A stretch of DNA of 64,000 bases. It comes from DSXH01 sp020724325. GTDB taxonomy: Bacteria; Bacteroidota; Ignavibacteria; Ignavibacteriales; Melioribacteraceae. Made by a program: the position numbers and the translations under genes. Under the pieces are notes generated by a model, which was not told where the DNA came from, ran no database searches, and worked only from the letters and a program-made list of their open reading frames with translations. The stretch is taken from positions 124,001 through 188,000 of the forward strand of contig JBFLYW010000001.1 of assembly GCA_040756515.1 (NCBI GenBank), written 5' to 3'. Positions 63,378 through 64,000 of the stretch are shown piece by piece. The first letter of the stretch is position 1; every line of letters starts with the position of its first letter.

Positions 63378-64000
63378 CTATTTATTCCTTTTATAGTGTT
63401 CGAACGCCGCTTTAACAAAATCTCTAAATAATGGATGAGCATTTGTAGCGCGCGATTTTAACTCAGGGTGAAACTGGCAGCCAACAAACCACGGGTGATT
63501 TTCAATTTCAATCATTTCTACAAGTTTTTCATCCGGCGATAAACCGCTGAATATCATTCCGTTTTCTTCAAGTAGATTTCTGAACTTATTATTCACTTCG
63601 TAACGATGACGGTGCCGTTCAGATATTTTTGGTTTTTTATATGCTTCGAAAGCAAATGTTTTCTTTTTTAAAACACATGGATACGCACCAAGCCGCATAG
63701 ATGCACCTTTGAGTTTTACCTTTATCTGTTCTGGCATAATATGAATAACATTGAATCTGTTATTCTTAGCAAATTCCGCACTGTTGGCTTTTTTAATTCC
63801 ACATACATTTCTGGCATATTCTATTACAGCACATTGTAAACCAAGGCAAATTCCAAGGAATGGAATTTTATTTTCTCGTGCGTATTTAATAGCAGTAATT
63901 TTACCTTCTATTCCTCGTTCACCAAATCCGCCGGGTATTAAAAGCCCATGGTAATTCTTTAATATTGATTCAGAACATTTTTCCTCAATTTCTTCCGAGC
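63378..64000 (-). CDS. pyrG: CTP synthase, C-terminal part
   Basis: CTP synthase makes CTP from UTP with glutamine. The minus frame stays open from the stop at 63378 to the window edge (207 residues seen). It covers most of the glutamine amidotransferase domain: PGGFGERGIEGKITAIKYAR, FLGICLGLQCA with the nucleophile Cys, RHRHRYEVN and GCQFHPELKSR with the His-Glu pair. An internal ATG at 63737 is not the start because conserved sequence continues upstream of it. The synthetase domain lies outside the window. Confidence 0.95.
   Translation of the reverse strand, partial: SEEIEEKCSESILKNYHGLLIPGGFGERGIEGKITAIKYARENKIPFLGICLGLQCAVIEYARNVCGIKKANSAEFAKNNRFNVIHIMPEQIKVKLKGASMRLGAYPCVLKKKTFAFEAYKKPKISERHRHRYEVNNKFRNLLEENGMIFSGLSPDEKLVEMIEIENHPWFVGCQFHPELKSRATNAHPLFRDFVKAAFEHYKRNK

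Noticed and set aside
63378..63737. Stand-alone 119-residue gene starting at 63737
   Set aside because: The same frame is open to the window edge and encodes conserved CTP synthase sequence upstream, so it is an internal Met of pyrG.
1..64000. tRNA, rRNA or known riboswitch
   Set aside because: No intergenic stretch showed a cloverleaf, rRNA-like sequence or a recognisable riboswitch core when read by eye. A covariance search could still find a small RNA.

Overview
The window is an AT-rich, densely packed stretch of a bacterial chromosome. Several gene families point to the Bacteroidota/Chlorobi superphylum, most likely an Ignavibacteria-type organism (inference): a DUF4270-like lipoprotein near glycogen synthase, a DUF2851 protein, an outer-membrane protein of the YSR[FY]GLGD type, an Ig-like (Big_5-type) lipoprotein, and an alternative complex III (ACIII) locus with an aa3 oxidase. 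Most genes are on the minus strand with very short spacers or 1-11 base overlaps. TTG start codons are common. I saw no rRNA, tRNA, CRISPR array, transposase or phage gene.

Layout. 1-947: the N-terminal part of an outer-membrane protein gene, then 630 bases holding a dispersed, hairpin-rich repeat. 948-8252 (minus): MFS transporter, murB, comEC, an alkaline-phosphatase-superfamily enzyme, dtd, prmC. 8332-23007 (minus): the core of the window, a 14-gene respiratory locus. In transcription order it runs actA, a 58-residue unknown, actB, actC, an actD-actE fusion, actF, a monohaem cytochrome c, SCO, cox subunits I, III, IV and II, haem O synthase, and a multi-helix membrane protein fused to cytochrome c, ending in a hairpin terminator. 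Just upstream lie a polyprenyl synthase gene (quinone tail), tatC (the export route expected for ActB) and glyA.

26297-32058 (minus): an envelope and storage group with a TPR protein, a beta-barrel protein, a DUF4270-like lipoprotein, gmhB-like phosphatase and glgA. 32200-36390 (plus): late histidine catabolism (hutI, ftcD, fchA) followed by a NamZ/DUF1343 exo-muramidase. 36387-48842 (minus): Ig-like lipoprotein, mltG, tsaD, a second copy of the dispersed repeat, proline dehydrogenase, coaE, acyl-CoA synthetase, pepD, typA, ychF, clpS. 48963-51295 (plus): etfB, etfA and a bifunctional-nuclease-family gene. 51296-51860: a 565-base gap with nested inverted repeats. 51861-64000 (minus): DUF2851, then purN-purH-mreB-mreC-mreD-mrdA-rodA-pyrF as a tight unit, a TPR gene, and the C-terminal part of pyrG.

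How it works together: menaquinol would be oxidised by ACIII and electrons passed through c-type cytochromes to an A2-type (YSHP) aa3 oxidase. ETF, proline dehydrogenase and acyl-CoA synthetase could feed electrons or substrate from amino and fatty acids. The mre/mrdA/rodA, murB, mltG and namZ genes build and turn over the wall of a rod-shaped cell. The most unusual points are the cytochrome-c fusion at the operon end, the ActDE fusion, the small protein between actA and actB, and the dispersed and nested repeats between genes.
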